NCBI GenBank assembly: GCA_977006965.1
Contig: OZ345379.1
Span: forward strand, 434,001 to 498,000
Direction of reading: 5' to 3'
Length of the DNA: 64,000 bases
Source: Phymatolithon calcareum
Taxonomy: Eukaryota; Rhodophyta; Florideophyceae; Hapalidiales
Within the stretch, counting starts at the first letter, position 1; every line of letters begins with the position of its first letter. Shown one piece after another: positions 1 to 11,062 of the stretch. Both the position numbers and the translations under genes were made by a program. The notes beneath the pieces are model-generated. The model did not search any database, was not told the origin of the DNA, and saw only the letters and a program-made list of their open reading frames with translations.

Positions 1-1
1 C

Positions 2-196
2 CTGTTGTCCAGGGACACAGGAAGCTATACTTCTCAAAGTTGCGAAGATCAGTCCCCACGACTGCAAGGCAAGATAATTTGGCCTCTAATAGCTTTTCCC
101 GTGGTACCACTTCTGGTATTTGCGTTAATAGTGATAGTATGGGGACACGCAAGACGGAGAACGAATCGTCGTCCGCCGCAAGAAGAAAGGTTATAG
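2..196 (+). CDS. C-terminal end of a single-pass membrane protein (partial)
   Basis: The frame is open to the left window edge and ends with TAG at 194-196, so only the last 64 or so residues are visible. They hold a strongly hydrophobic stretch of about 22 residues (IIWPLIAFPVVPLLVFALIV and a few more), followed at once by a basic tail (HARRRTNRR) and a short acidic end. This is the layout of a type I membrane protein with a short cytoplasmic tail held by the positive-inside rule. No catalytic or binding motif lies in the visible part, so the extracellular or luminal function is unknown. No ATG is present in the visible part, which supports a gene continuing from outside the window. A chance frame remains possible, but the sharp hydrophobic-then-basic pattern makes that less likely. 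Confidence 0.5.
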   Translation: MLSRDTGSYTSQSCEDQSPRLQGKIIWPLIAFPVVPLLVFALIVIVWGHARRRTNRRPPQEERL

Positions 197-254
197 TAAA
201 TATCTAAGCTCGAACTTGTCGATATTCAAATCGTACGTTTTAGAGAAGTGCAAG

Positions 255-520
255 GTTCGTTGTTGTGGCCGATTGCGAGATGCGACTGTGGTTTTGGAAT
301 AGCTTTCTTGGGGGCAGTGTGGTTTAAAAGTGTTGCTGTACTGATTGAGCTTCTAGATCGACCGAGCTCCAGGGCTTATCATAGCGTTCTGATGTGAGAG
401 GGAAGCTATCCTGAAAGTGCGAGACGTCACACTTCCAGCTAACACCTGGAGTGCTCCTAAGTAAATTCGAAAGGTTTTCAGAAGAAATTACCGGATGAGG
501 ATTCCAAGCGGCGTAAATTA
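255..520 (-). promoter_or_regulatory. Relic copy of the cysteine-rich gene promoter and 5' UTR
   Basis: This stretch aligns by eye with the promoter and 5' leader of the cysteine-rich genes at 26.7-27.26 kb. It shares the phrase GTGGTTTTGGAATAGCTT, the block around GACGTCA (423-429), and a distal block containing GGAGTGCTCC and GTAAATTCG. The TATA-like TTTATATAG of the intact copy appears here as TTATCATAG (about 376-384), which has lost the TATA core. No cysteine-rich coding sequence follows on the left, so this is an orphaned promoter fragment from a third copy of the family. Confidence 0.7.
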
Positions 521-1119
521 GCATTCAGACTGAATTAGACAGTATCTCAGGTAAGTGGGGTTTATATGTCACGCCTTTCGAGCAACAACAAAAATTCGGT
601 CTTACTCGTATATTCGTAGGACTGCGGGGCTTTTAAAAATAAACCTACCAAAAAAATTCGCTAGCAATTTTCGATTATCTCGATCCCCACTAGGTGCAAG
701 AACTCTATAACTTAGGAGAACAAAATAGAGATGTACAGGTAATATGCGGACAGCTCGTGGAACCCTCTTGGAAATCGCTTTCTTTCTTTTATGGCAGGTT
801 TTCTGAAGCTGTCCTAGAACAACTCTACATCTTTACGGCTACAATAGACTTTAACAGATACGAGTGATACTTGACGTCTCAACAGATCTAAAGCTGCACA
901 AAGTGCGGACTTTCGGGTACAGTGGGGTACACTGAATAGTGCTACCCCATGGCAGCCGGCGTCCTATGTCACTATTTAGAAGTGAGCACTAAACAGAATT
1001 TTAACCAAAATTTACATTACTGTAACTGCGACATTGGTGGACGGCACTGTTCTTACAAAGATACGCAGTGATACGGTCTTTGGCCTTCATGCTCTTAGTC
1101 CCCTGAAAACTCTTTTTAC
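521..1119. other. No recognisable feature
   Basis: No convincing coding frame, RNA gene or repeat was recognised here. The stretch is ordinary AT-rich spacer up to the target duplication of element A. Confidence 0.4.
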
Positions 1120-1123
1120 ATTC

Positions 1124-1372
1124 TGTAATCACTGGTAGTGAAAAGATGAAGGATGGTTTATCTTGAAAAGGGGTGATCTCTCTCAAATGAAATGATGAGA
1201 TGGTCTCTACTAAAACTACGAAGGGGGAACTGCTTAAATAGGCATCCCATTGCCTTCCAGCCATGGGATTTGCTGGAAGCCTATTGCGTGCTTCCTGCTC
1301 GCAGAACTAAGTCGGAATTTAGGTCGCCTATTCCTGCAGCTTCTGGCGCCACTGCATTATTGCGTGTCTACA
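1124..1372 (-). repeat. 3' LTR of element A
   Basis: This is the 249-bp partner of 6109-6357, with matching TG...CA ends and the flanking ATTC at 1120-1123. The last 45 bp of the pol reading frame, ending at 1328, lie inside this LTR. The LTR therefore supplies the pol stop codon. Confidence 0.9.
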
Positions 1373-4123
1373 GTGCCCCATACACTCGAAGAGTGTATTA
1401 ATCATTGATTCGCAATGCTTGCTTGGCCTTCTTTGCCATCTTTTTCTTGCGTGTGTTGGACAAAAATACTGCAAGCTCTTCAGGTCATCTTCATGAAGTT
1501 CTTCAATCTTCTGCCACGTCCAATCGCTTTTGTCCGGCAAACCTGACCACTGAACTTGAACGAAGATTCCATCTGTTGCTTCTCCTATATCCACGAGTTT
1601 TTCAATCATCTCGTACTTAGTCTCAGAGTGTTCTGCTTGTTTCGTCAGCTCATTGCTTGCCTTTTTTCCGTCAACGTTAGCACGGTACAATTGCATTCTG
1701 CTCGCATGGACTCGATCCGTTTTCCCGTCCACTATGCTTGTCACATCGTAGACCAATTCGCTGACAATTGTAGTCACTTGCTTAGGACCGATCCATTTGA
1801 ACTGCAATTTGTGCTTCTTCTTGCCGTCCGGAACACGTACAACCACAAAATCACCTAATTGGAATTGGTGACTCACGATATTCGTGTTTTTGTTGTGTTG
1901 CTTGATTTGCTTCAACCGATTCTTGCTAACTTTTTCCGCGACATCTTTGTGCATGTTCTCAATTGCGGACTGAAGTGTGTTAATCTCCAGTAATTGTATA
2001 GCCTTTGCCTTTTCCATGCTTCTCATCTTCCCATTATGTGTCTCGCAGTCAATGACTAATTGCGTGCGCGTTGGCTTGATACCAGTCATGACTTGAAGCG
2101 GACTTCTGTATGTTCCATCAGTGTTGGAGCCCAGCCTCTTGAGGGGACATTCGTTGATAATAGTCATCAACATGCCTGCCACCGCAGTCCAATCCTGGGG
2201 CGCGAGTTTCAATTCGGACAAAAGAGCGTTGCAAGCAGCAAGAACAGTTCGCATTACTCTTTCCACGGTTCCGTTCACCCACGGGGAGTATGCTACCGTG
2301 AATGAGTGTCTCATTTTGTGGACATCGGCGAGATTTTCCGTCAAAACGTTCTTGAAATGAGATCCTTGGTCGGATACCCATTTGTTCATAACAGTGAATG
2401 TCCGCATCCACCTTGCCAGTTCTTCAGCTGCTGTGTCCGCATTTGCAGCGACGGATGGACAGAGCCACACATAGGATGACAAATCGTCCTTGATAACGAA
2501 AATGTATTTGTGGCCGGTAGAACTTGAACCCATATACAAAAAATCGAAATGTATAACTTCGTTGGGCTTATTTCCGTGTAATACCGATGAAAGTGGGCGT
2601 GGAATCTTGGTACCGCTTTTCGATATGATGCAGTGAATACACTTCTTCACGAACTCCTTGCAATCATTGACAATTGAGTCCCACCAAAACTTCTCTTTCA
2701 GAGCGCTGCTTGTTGATTCGATTCCTCTGTGTCCACCTGCACCGCAATGTGCTACAGTCAGAAGTTTAAGCTGGAGTTCGAGTGATTCATCTGGGATCCA
2801 TACTTGTTTGCTTAGATAGTACAGATCCCCTTCTTTCTTAGCCGCTTTTGCCGGCCTTGATTTTTCATGTTTGTTCTGTTCCGTGATGATCATTTGTGAT
2901 GTTGGGCACACAAAATCTTCGCTGAACGGTGATTTCACGATGTCGTTTTCCATCGATGTATCAGAAACCCTGCGACTCATGACTTTCTTGCCTCTGTACC
3001 CGGACAGCCAACGTGACATAATATCAGGCATAACGTTTCGCTCGCCTTCCACATGATCAATTGTGTACGAGAACGCCGATAAGTAAACGGCCCATCTTTG
3101 AACTTTGCTGATCACATGGCTGCCAATCGTCGGTACCATTTCCATCGGATGAAATGCAAATAGCAGGTTTCTATGATCAGTGTATAGTTGGATGTTTGCT
3201 TCCCCTGCGAGCATGTAGTCGAGCTTCCGGAAACACTTCACAATGGCATAGGCTTCCTTCTCAAATGTACTCCACCGTTCTTGTGCTCTCTTGAAAGATG
3301 AACTAAGAAATGCCAACGGCTCATGCTTTTGTTCCATTATGTCCTTGGTCAGTTCACTCTCGTCACATTGCGTGACCACGGCAGCCCAATGCGCATCCGA
3401 GGCATCCGTAAATATACAGATAGCTTTTTCATAATCTCGGTGTGATAGCTTTACCGCATTTCGGAGAGTTTCTTGCAACGACTTGAATGAATGTTCATGC
3501 TCTGATCCCCATCCGAGGCTGTCCAACGAAAAATTTTGAATCGCTTTCTTCTTTCGCGACCCCGCTCTGTCGAAAGCAATTTCCAGAATGTTTCGTAGCG
3601 GTTCACTTCGATGTGCAAAATCAGGTATGCTTGTAGCCATCCACTGGACGCAGTGTAAGTATTGGCATAGCTCTGCTGCATTTTCTGGCATATGTAGCTC
3701 CTTGAGACCACTGAGTCTTCGGGGATCACATTGTATCCCTTGTTTGTCAATCAGTCGGCCGCACCAACGTACTTGTTTGGTGAATAGAACAGACTTCCTC
3801 GCGCTGATTTTGAGTTTTCTTTGCTCACAGATCTTGAGACATTCTTTCAATGCATTTAAAAGACTTGCTTCTGTTTTTGCGTGAAAAAGAAAATCGTCAA
3901 GCCAAGCCTTCAAAAATTCTCGCAGGCTCACAAAGCACGGTTCGACACGGGATTGAAAATTCGCTCCGCTGTTCATCGCACCTTGTAATGTCCGTAATGG
4001 CTTGAATATCCCGGATGGCGTGTGGAAACTGTGCGCATTCTGACCTTCTTCGTACAGGGGTAGTTGCCAGTACCCGCTGCAAAAGTCCATCGTAGCAAAG
4101 AACTTGCTCCCAGCGACATCCAT
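1328..4123 (-). pseudogene. Element A reverse transcriptase, RNase H, integrase and chromodomain
   Basis: This is the continuation of the same frame after the TAA at 4127. In order it shows the RT palm (first Asp in FATMDFCSG; the YxDD box is WLDD, about residues 74-77), RNase H (FTDASDAHW, later LYTDHRN), an integrase zinc-binding HHCC segment (HCGAGGHRG ... CIHC), the integrase core with Asp in HFDFLYM, Asp in WVSDQGSHF and Glu in NGTVERV, and a C-terminal chromodomain (VQVQWSGLPDKSDWTWQ). The chromodomain assigns the element to chromoviruses, in which it is thought to steer integration to marked chromatin. Apart from the upstream stop, about 930 codons are open. The variant WLDD is unusual, since Tyr, Phe or Met is more common at its first position. 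Confidence 0.85.
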
Positions 4124-4126
4124 GAG

Positions 4127-6041
4127 TTATTCATCAATATTCGGCATGGGCCATGACACAGGTACAGTCCTTGCATTCGCCGGGGTTAAATCGAACGTCA
4201 TTCGATAATTTGCAGGTGGTGCTTTAGGTACCAAAAGTGGTGCTGCGGCCCACGTGGCGTTTGAGTTAGGCGCAATAAACCCATACTCCTCTAGCTTGGA
4301 CATATACTTGGACATGAAATCGCGTTGATCAGCTGCGTATCGCCTCTGCTTGCAAATCACTGGTGTGGTGCCGGGCTTCAATACGACTTTCATCGGCTCG
4401 ACGTTCGCAGGCGGATCATTTCCAAGGCGTAATCTGAACACTTCTCGATACGTTTCCAGCATCTCGCTTAACGTCTCCTGTCCCGATTTTGACAGCCCTT
4501 CTTCCGCTGCTTTAGTCAACATTTTTGCCATAGCTTCGCTCATCTCCTCCTTGGTATCGATACCTAAGTCCAACCAATCTTCATGACTGTCAGATCCGTC
4601 ATCGTAATCATACGCGGCCTTGTCGGAATGATATACTCCATCGGACATGATTCTCGCAATAGATCCTTCACGATACTGTTTTTCATGGATGAGATCATCA
4701 GCTTGAACAACACCTTCATATCGATCACATGCTGCTTCCAGGACGGCTTTTGTGTCCAGTCCAAGTGCTTCGAGTATTGGTCGCCCAAGTAGAGGCGCGT
4801 TAACCTCTTGATTTGCAACCTGCAACACCAATTCTCGTATTGTGAGCGTTTTTGCATGTCGGATGAAGAGTTCTGTAGTAACCTTCACTTCCTTATTACA
4901 GGAGATATAAATAGGTTCGTTCTCTGAATTGGTTGCTGCTGCCAATCCATATTTGCGCTCATTTATGAACGTCTTCGTTTCAATTTGGGCCCCGGTTTCC
5001 ATTAACGTTGCATAAAGGTCCGAAGGCATCAGATTGATATCTGAGCCCGCATCCGCGCATATCGTTCTTGACTCCACTCCCCCAAATCTTGCCTTGATGA
5101 GTGTGGTATTTGTTGGATATGCGTCACTGTTTCGGCTCGACACTTTCTTCGCGCCTTTCTTGTTGTTTTTCTTCTTCTTGTGTTCCTCTATTAGCCGTTT
5201 CTTCTCATCTTCCTCGCAATCTTCGCAGTCGCTCATGTAGTGCCTTTTTCCTTTGGTCTTACATGGAGGATTAAGACATAGTGGAATTTTTTTCTTTGGT
5301 TTCGTGTCCACTTTAGATTCAGATGGTTGTGTTTCCTTCGGTGTTGAGGTTGTGCCCTTATGGTTCATACATTCTGCCCGTTGGGATATTTCAGCTTCCT
5401 TGCATAACAAATTGATATAGGCTCTAAGGTCCTCCTTCAATCCTTGCTGATATTCGAGGTGCCTTTCCATTACCTTCTTCAAATTTGTTGGGAAAACCTT
5501 ATCCTGCATGAGGGCTATAGTTTTCTTTGGATTTTTTTGCTTGAAGTTCGGGTACCCAGCTTCTTCCAATCTTGAGAAGAAATTTGTAACAAATTCCAGA
5601 ATCCTTGCCTCCGCTTGCAGGACGTGCATTGGCATTCGAAGGTTCTTTAACGCCTTCTCTATGATTTCCGGGTGTACCTGTTCGTCTTCATTCTTCTGCA
5701 CCAAACCTTCAATATTTTTGAATATCGTTCGATGTCAGAGCTCCAGCTGTTTTAGCTCTTGATATGTCATTGAACTTCCCTAGGAAGAACATTGACTCAA
5801 GGATGCTCCTATCTATTGACACCTTGTAAGATGCCACCGTCATCGATGGGACTTCCTTCTTCTTCTCGTTGACTTCATCTTCGTACCGTTTCCTCCCCTT
5901 CAAAAACCCTGTCACAACTCTTGGGTCGAGACACCGTAAAATCGGATGGCTCACGGGTTGGAATAGTGCGGCGGTTGGTTGCCGATCGGTAGGTTGCGCC
6001 GATGATTGACTTCCACTTTCCATGGTTCGATGGTCGTCCAT
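4127..6041 (-). pseudogene. Element A gag, protease and start of reverse transcriptase (frame-broken)
   Basis: The likely start is the ATG at 6041, in a short Met-rich opening. The first frame (to 5709) and the frame that follows (5704 to 4127) differ by one base; the change lies in a run of five A at about 5715-5720. Gag-like sequence is followed by a Lys-rich stretch, then a retropepsin-type site read as ADAGSDINLMP (the usual DTG or DSG active site is here DAGSD). The N-terminal part of reverse transcriptase follows, with a proline-rich entry and a NYRMTFDLTPAN motif. The frame ends at TAA (4127-4129) right after MPNIDE, where RT should continue, and the same frame resumes at 4123. This is a nonsense change in RT. 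The A-run shift could also be programmed, but its position inside gag makes a mutation more likely. Confidence 0.8.
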
Positions 6042-6108
6042 TTCCAAATCAAAACTTGAACGATCTTCCCCTTATCACTCAGACATGCTCCTGCAGGAAA
6101 GAAATTTC

Positions 6109-6357
6109 TGTAATCACTGGTGGTGAAAAGATGAAGGATGGTTTATCTTGAAAAGGGGTGATCTCTCTCAAATGAGATGGTGAGATGGTCTCTACTAAAA
6201 CTACGAAGGGGGAGCTGCTTAAATAGGCATCCCATTGCCTTCCAGCCATGGGATTTGCTGGAAGCCTATTGCGTGCTTCCTGCTCGCAGAACTAAGTCGG
6301 AATTTAGGTCGCCTATTCCTGCAGCTTCTGGCGCCACTGCATTATTGCGTGTCTTCA
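6109..6357 (-). repeat. 5' LTR of element A
   Basis: The 249-bp repeat starts TGTAATCACT when read on the plus strand and ends in TTCA. It matches 1124-1372 over its whole length with five mismatches. It is the 5' LTR because the genes read on the minus strand. A TA-rich box (TTAAATAGG) near its middle is the only visible promoter candidate. The 4-bp duplication ATTC lies at 6358-6361. Confidence 0.9.
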
Positions 6358-6361
6358 ATTC

Positions 6362-8361
6362 GTGTTTCAGGACGTATGTTTGACGAGGCAGCTTGCGGAA
6401 GAGACTCGTTTCGTCCACGTTGTGAAATGAAATCCGTATCGTACGTATCCTCGTAGTCTTTCGCGAAGGGAAGCGATGTCATAGGCTGCCTCGGTGACGA
6501 GTGCACTACCTGTCTGACCATGAAACAATATTGACTCCAACCCATGACGTTGAACAAACTTTACCGCTCACCCAGTCAACGCTGAGAACGTCTCGACAGC
6601 GGCACGTTCGCTGACCTATAGTTCTGCAGTCAGCATGGCTTCTCGAATTAAGATTGCGCGCTGAATTAATATAGCTTGTGTGACAGGCATCTTCAACGCT
6701 CGGACAAGCTCGACGAATTGCAGTACCTTGCGCTGGATGATCGGAAACTTGGCAGTTCGGTCCCATTTCGTCGTCAGAGCCGTCCCGTCCTAGAAATTCT
6801 TTCTCAGAACAGATGCTTCAGCCTTGATTTTAGAGAACGTCCGACGACTTTTCATGTACTTGGCCATTGCAGTGTCACATAGTAGTTTTTAGAAAGCATC
6901 TCTAGGACGTCCAGCTTTTCGTTCAGCGAGAGTCGCGTGCGGTTGCTTGTCTTCTTCTTCATGGTCCAGCGCGCAACGGTGACCGAGATGACCATCGGTG
7001 AGCCCGTGGTTGCACTTTACACGTAGAGCATGCACATTATTTACAATACGTGTATATTATATGATCTTGTGCCATCGCGAGCGAGCATGCATTAATGGGA
7101 GGGACCCAGCGTATCTGAGGAGCTCCATGCAGAGTTTGACCTGCTCAACGCCTGGATTCCCTATTCCCTATACTAATCTACCAGAACGAAAAGGGATGGG
7201 AGGCTGGTAACATAAAATTAAAAAGTTTCTCTATGCGGTCCTGCAGACGGAGGCAAATGCTGAACGCGTGCAACTTAGTTTTCTGACGTTGACATGCTCG
7301 AGCTCGAGGGTTAGCAGGTGCTATGATCTTGAGCTCAAATTGTTCGATACAGTAGATCTACGTTCGCTGTTGGTCGCCTCTGGACCGGATCTCATGGCGG
7401 TTAGTGATGGATACGAGCTGAATGAAGTAAGATCGAGGACGCCCTTTGAAATAAGGGTCGGACCGGACAGTTTGACATCCACTCAGTTTCGAAAATATTG
7501 TAAAGGTAGTTTTAATCCTGGTTTGGCTCGGTTGGCACATTAAAACAGGTTTTGGCCAGACGGGGATCTCATGACCTCACAGCTGTAATCAAGAGGAGCA
7601 TTCAGGCAACACGCGCAGCTCCGAACAGTACAAAAGTTATAATGGACGGCGGATTCCATGAGAGTTAGTTTTTCCAAAAGATTTGGAAAGTCCAGCTCAA
7701 TTCGGGGAAGAAATTAGGCTTTGGTGAAACAGAAGGTTTCACCCCAGTTAGCATAGTTAGCAATCAAATCGAACCGAACCGAAGCTGACCGCATGAGGAG
7801 CATCCACGTTTTTTTCCTAGGCGAACGGTCGGCGCTGCAAGCTCGATTGGTTCAGGTACGCAGAATTTCGAGCGGAATGGATGCTTTGTGCAAAACAGCA
7901 CTCTAAACCGAGTCGGACAGTGCATGCGGAACGCCTCCCAGGCAGCGATTCCCACGAAAGAACGGTCGACGAAAACCAAAAGATTGAGATGAACCGATGA
8001 AAAATCGCTACATGCAACGTGCAATACAATCCAGCACGTGGGGCGAGAAGCGCCCCCCGCCCCAAAAACAAGTGCCCGCAGCCAAAACTTGTTTCCTGCG
8101 TACCCCTTATGAGCGCGGCATGCACCAGGTAATTCAAACGCATTGAGAACACAGCTCCCAGCGGATTACTGGGAAAGACGCCACAGCGCGTTTCCCGGAC
8201 AAGTACTGCAGAGCGCAGAAGTGGGAAGGAACGAATTCAAAGCGAAACAGTGTGCGTGACACGCAAAAAGCAATTCAACCGGTCGATTGGAACGAGCGCG
8301 CCAAGAATCGGTCCTGAGGAGAATCGACACTCCCACACCACGCGACAAAATCATTCTAAGC
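6362..8361. other. Spacer without a recognisable gene
   Basis: Two kilobases between element A and the first DIRS-like coding frame. No frame here shows a domain, and no RNA gene or long repeat was recognised. The right part probably contains the 5' end of the DIRS-like element, but no inverted or split repeats were identified by eye. Confidence 0.4.
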
Positions 8362-9540
8362 ATGGATACGAGAGGTAACGGAATCGCGTCTAGAATGAGG
8401 GCGCTCGCGGCTGCCGGGCAAGATCAACCTCAGGATGCGACTGTAGGGAATCCATCGCCTACAGATGTGCCAGGAGTCGTATACTCGGTAACACATGCGG
8501 AGGCGGTGGCCAATGGGTGGCCCTTGGACGGAATACGGCCTCTCGGAAGGAAAGGAGTGTTCGTGGAGTGCGAAACATCCAACAGGGGAACACACAAGTA
8601 CCTGGCTATCCAGTCCCTCGGAGGTCCATTTATCCAAAAGTCAATCACAGAGCAGCACCAGTCTCAGGAATCCGGGACCGAAACTGGGGACACGGCCGAT
8701 TCGGAGGCGCAAAAGCTCATATTTCCGAACTTGGATGCTGTCCTGGCAAAAACGCTGTCGACGCCATTCTAGTTCGTCTCCACTGTTGTCGAGTCGGAGT
8801 GGTTCACGAACACTAGCGCCATTGGTCCAGTTGCCGATACTGTACAAGCGATCCTAAACGATACCGGCGTCAAGGAAAAAATGGAAGGCTTGACGGCGCA
8901 GCAAATTGCGGTGCAAAAGTTCGACGCGTTGCTGACCCTGGCGCAGTTCCGTGACGGACGGAAGGGAAATATATCCTGGTTGGGGTTCCCGAGAATTCCA
9001 GAACAGTTCTTTCGGGCGGTGCAACTCAGAGTGACTGCCATGTCTAGCCCAGTGTGGCGTTGTCCTCCGGAGGAATTCATTATTGGAATTATGCGGGAAA
9101 CTGCAGACATTTTGGCACTGGCGCGCGCCACTACGAAAGAAATCTCTTTAACAGGACAGATGGAGTGGAGCGAGGTGGACAGCCTAATGGTGCGAGCGTG
9201 TCAACTGAAAGCAAACGTAGAGCTGGATGTCGTCGACGGCGGCCGTACGTGGGAGGAAGTTTGCAATTCCGCCGGAGGCGGAAACTTGGATGATATCATG
9301 ACAATGATACTAGATCAGAGACGAGAGCGGGAGATGCACCGAGCCCTGTGGGCCGGTACTCCAGATACTCCGGGGAGGGACTCTGACAGAGCTCTCGGGC
9401 TGCCACGCCCAACGTTTGTCCTGCGGAATGAGCCAAAGGACGGTGAATCGAAACTCTCCGAAAGAGAGATAGATGAGCTGGAAGGTTATCTGAGAAGAGG
9501 TGCCACAGCGGAGATAGAAATCGGGAAGCACGACTGCTGA
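8362..9540 (+). pseudogene. DIRS-like gag-type protein, part 1
   Basis: The first in-frame ATG is at 8362. The frame reads to TAG at 8770-8772 and then continues in the same frame without another stop to TGA at 9538-9540. The TAG is therefore a single nonsense change inside one protein. The product shows no catalytic motif. It is hydrophilic, with a helical, charged second half (LSEREIDELEGYLRRG). Its position ahead of RT and recombinase makes it the structural (gag) protein by analogy with other DIRS elements. Near 9500-9534 the sense frame shifts by one base and goes on in the next fragment. Confidence 0.6.
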
Positions 9541-9542
9541 CC

Positions 9543-10338
9543 GAAGCGGCTGGAGATGTGCTTAACGCACACCAGCTAGGAGGAAACGACCGAACGCGCG
9601 TGTCATTCCCTGCGATTGGGAAGGACTTCATTTGCGCGGTTCGTGATGAAAAGTAAAACGAGAACTCCTTGCGTCTCGTCCCCGAGGTCGCGCTGACCAA
9701 GCTGTTGACGCTACGCATGCGAGCAAGCGATGGAATGAGGCTCGAGCTCTTCGGTGGTGTGGCCTTTAAAGGCATCTCGGATGAGACACCTGACTTTGTA
9801 AAAGTGCAGGCAGCAACAAGGAACATTCTGACACGAAAGGCGAGGAACCACAGATGGATTAGCGTTGAAACCATGCCCCAGCTATGGGATGTCATCGAAG
9901 GCGTAGCGCTGGCAGCAAAACGCCTCCATCATACCACATTACTTTCCTGGGTGCGGGTCATAGGGCTGGTGTTAATGTTGAAGGGGGCACACTTCACGCA
10001 CGGAGGAGCTACCAGCGTAAAAGGCCTATTACGCACGTTTATCTACCGTCTGTCGGAACACGCGGAGGCCCTGCGGAGGGTCGTGAATGGTGATATTACA
10101 GAGCTATCGCCACTCATTGTACTTGGACAAAGGTCGAGCGTGGTATTCGTTGACACGATTGCAGCTGCGAAACACCATTGCATGCAAGCGTATAAGCGGG
10201 AAAACATTGAAAATGGAGAAACCGTTCTCGGGAAAGCCCTTAGGAAGCCAGAAGGTATTGACGCTAACGGAAAGCTTGAGAAATACAAACGGAAGACGGA
10301 GACTGTCCCCCTAAGCGGGGTACGAAGCAGGCATCCGG
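9543..10338 (+). pseudogene. DIRS-like gag-type protein, part 2, cut by element B
   Basis: After a one-base frame change the gag-like frame continues here, with one in-frame TAA at 9654-9656. It stays open to the insertion point of element B. Past the insertion (resuming at 21362) the phase is preserved exactly, which shows that this and the fragment at 21362-21621 were one protein. The visible part has alternating helices and no recognised domain. It ends in a basic stretch (KYKRKTETVP) that could bind nucleic acid. Confidence 0.6.
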
Positions 10339-10946
10339 TGTGATAATACAAAATGGGACTGTTCCCGACTCCCTTTGACAGCGTGTACACGTGGACACGC
10401 TGTCCGAATCCCGCGAAACTTCTAGTTAGCGACGCGCTAGCCACGTGTCCAGCGCTTAGGTAGATAGCACTTAACCGCCGTCGTCGGCGAGAGAATAAAC
10501 CAACAAGGGGTTTTCGGAAGCACACACACACTCGACTGGCTCAGCCACCGTCAAGGCTCCCAAGGGAATTAGGACCCAGGGCTCGCCAACGACCGCCGTT
10601 CTGACCCCACTGAGTGTGTGTTGCTAAGGGAAACCCCTGTGTTACCACTTTTGCTACGTCGCCTGCGACGTGCCGGCTTGCCTCACCACGTCACCTTTGA
10701 CGTTGATCGGCTTGTCTACCCCTGGTAAACCCTGCGTAGGGTGATCGCCTCGTGTCTGTCGATCACTACCGCCGTCCTAGACACTTCGGGGTGTTTACAG
10801 TCCACCCCAGCGTCACTTACACCGTTGGGAGTGACGCCAAACCGCTCTACCACCCGCTTTCTGGCCCACTAACCGTCTGCCTCAGGTGCACACGGAACGA
10901 ACGGTCGTTCACCCTGAGCTACCACCGAACGAACCGTTTCGTTACA
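10339..10946 (+). repeat. 5' LTR of element B
   Basis: A 608-bp LTR matching 20749-21356 with three transitions. It begins TGTGATAATA and ends GTTACA, so it has proper TG...CA ends. The 5-bp duplication TCCGG lies directly to its left. Confidence 0.95.
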
Positions 10947-10947
10947 G

Positions 10948-10960
10948 TGGTCTCCCGACC
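10948..10960 (+). promoter_or_regulatory. Candidate tRNA primer-binding site of element B
   Basis: One base after the LTR the sequence reads TGGTCTCCCGACC. It starts with the TGG expected from pairing to a tRNA CCA end. The tRNA species cannot be named from the sequence alone. Confidence 0.5.
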
Positions 10961-11062
10961 TAGAAGATCAAAGGTGATCTCGGGCCAAGAACCACGTCTC
11001 TTCAAGGAAGCGCCTCCGAAAGCGCGCAAGACTCGTATAAGACCGCCGTCGGTTCTATAAAG

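Larger units (their letters stand above)
1124..6357 (-). mobile_element. Ty3/Gypsy chromodomain LTR retrotransposon, element A
   Basis: Two 249-bp direct repeats beginning TG and ending CA bound the element, and ATTC is duplicated just outside it (1120-1123 and 6358-6361). The LTRs differ at 5 positions by eye, about 2 percent. On the minus strand the order is gag, protease, reverse transcriptase, RNase H, integrase, chromodomain, which is the Ty3/Gypsy chromovirus order. Coding is broken by one frame change in gag and one in-frame TAA in RT, so this copy is probably not autonomous. The pol frame runs into the 3' LTR. No TGG-type primer site follows the 5' LTR, and the stretch before the 3' LTR is only a weak polypurine tract. 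Confidence 0.9.

Noticed and set aside
9296-9895. Minus-strand frame of 199 codons.
   Set aside because: It lies opposite the DIRS-like gag frame, which connects in phase to other parts of that element.
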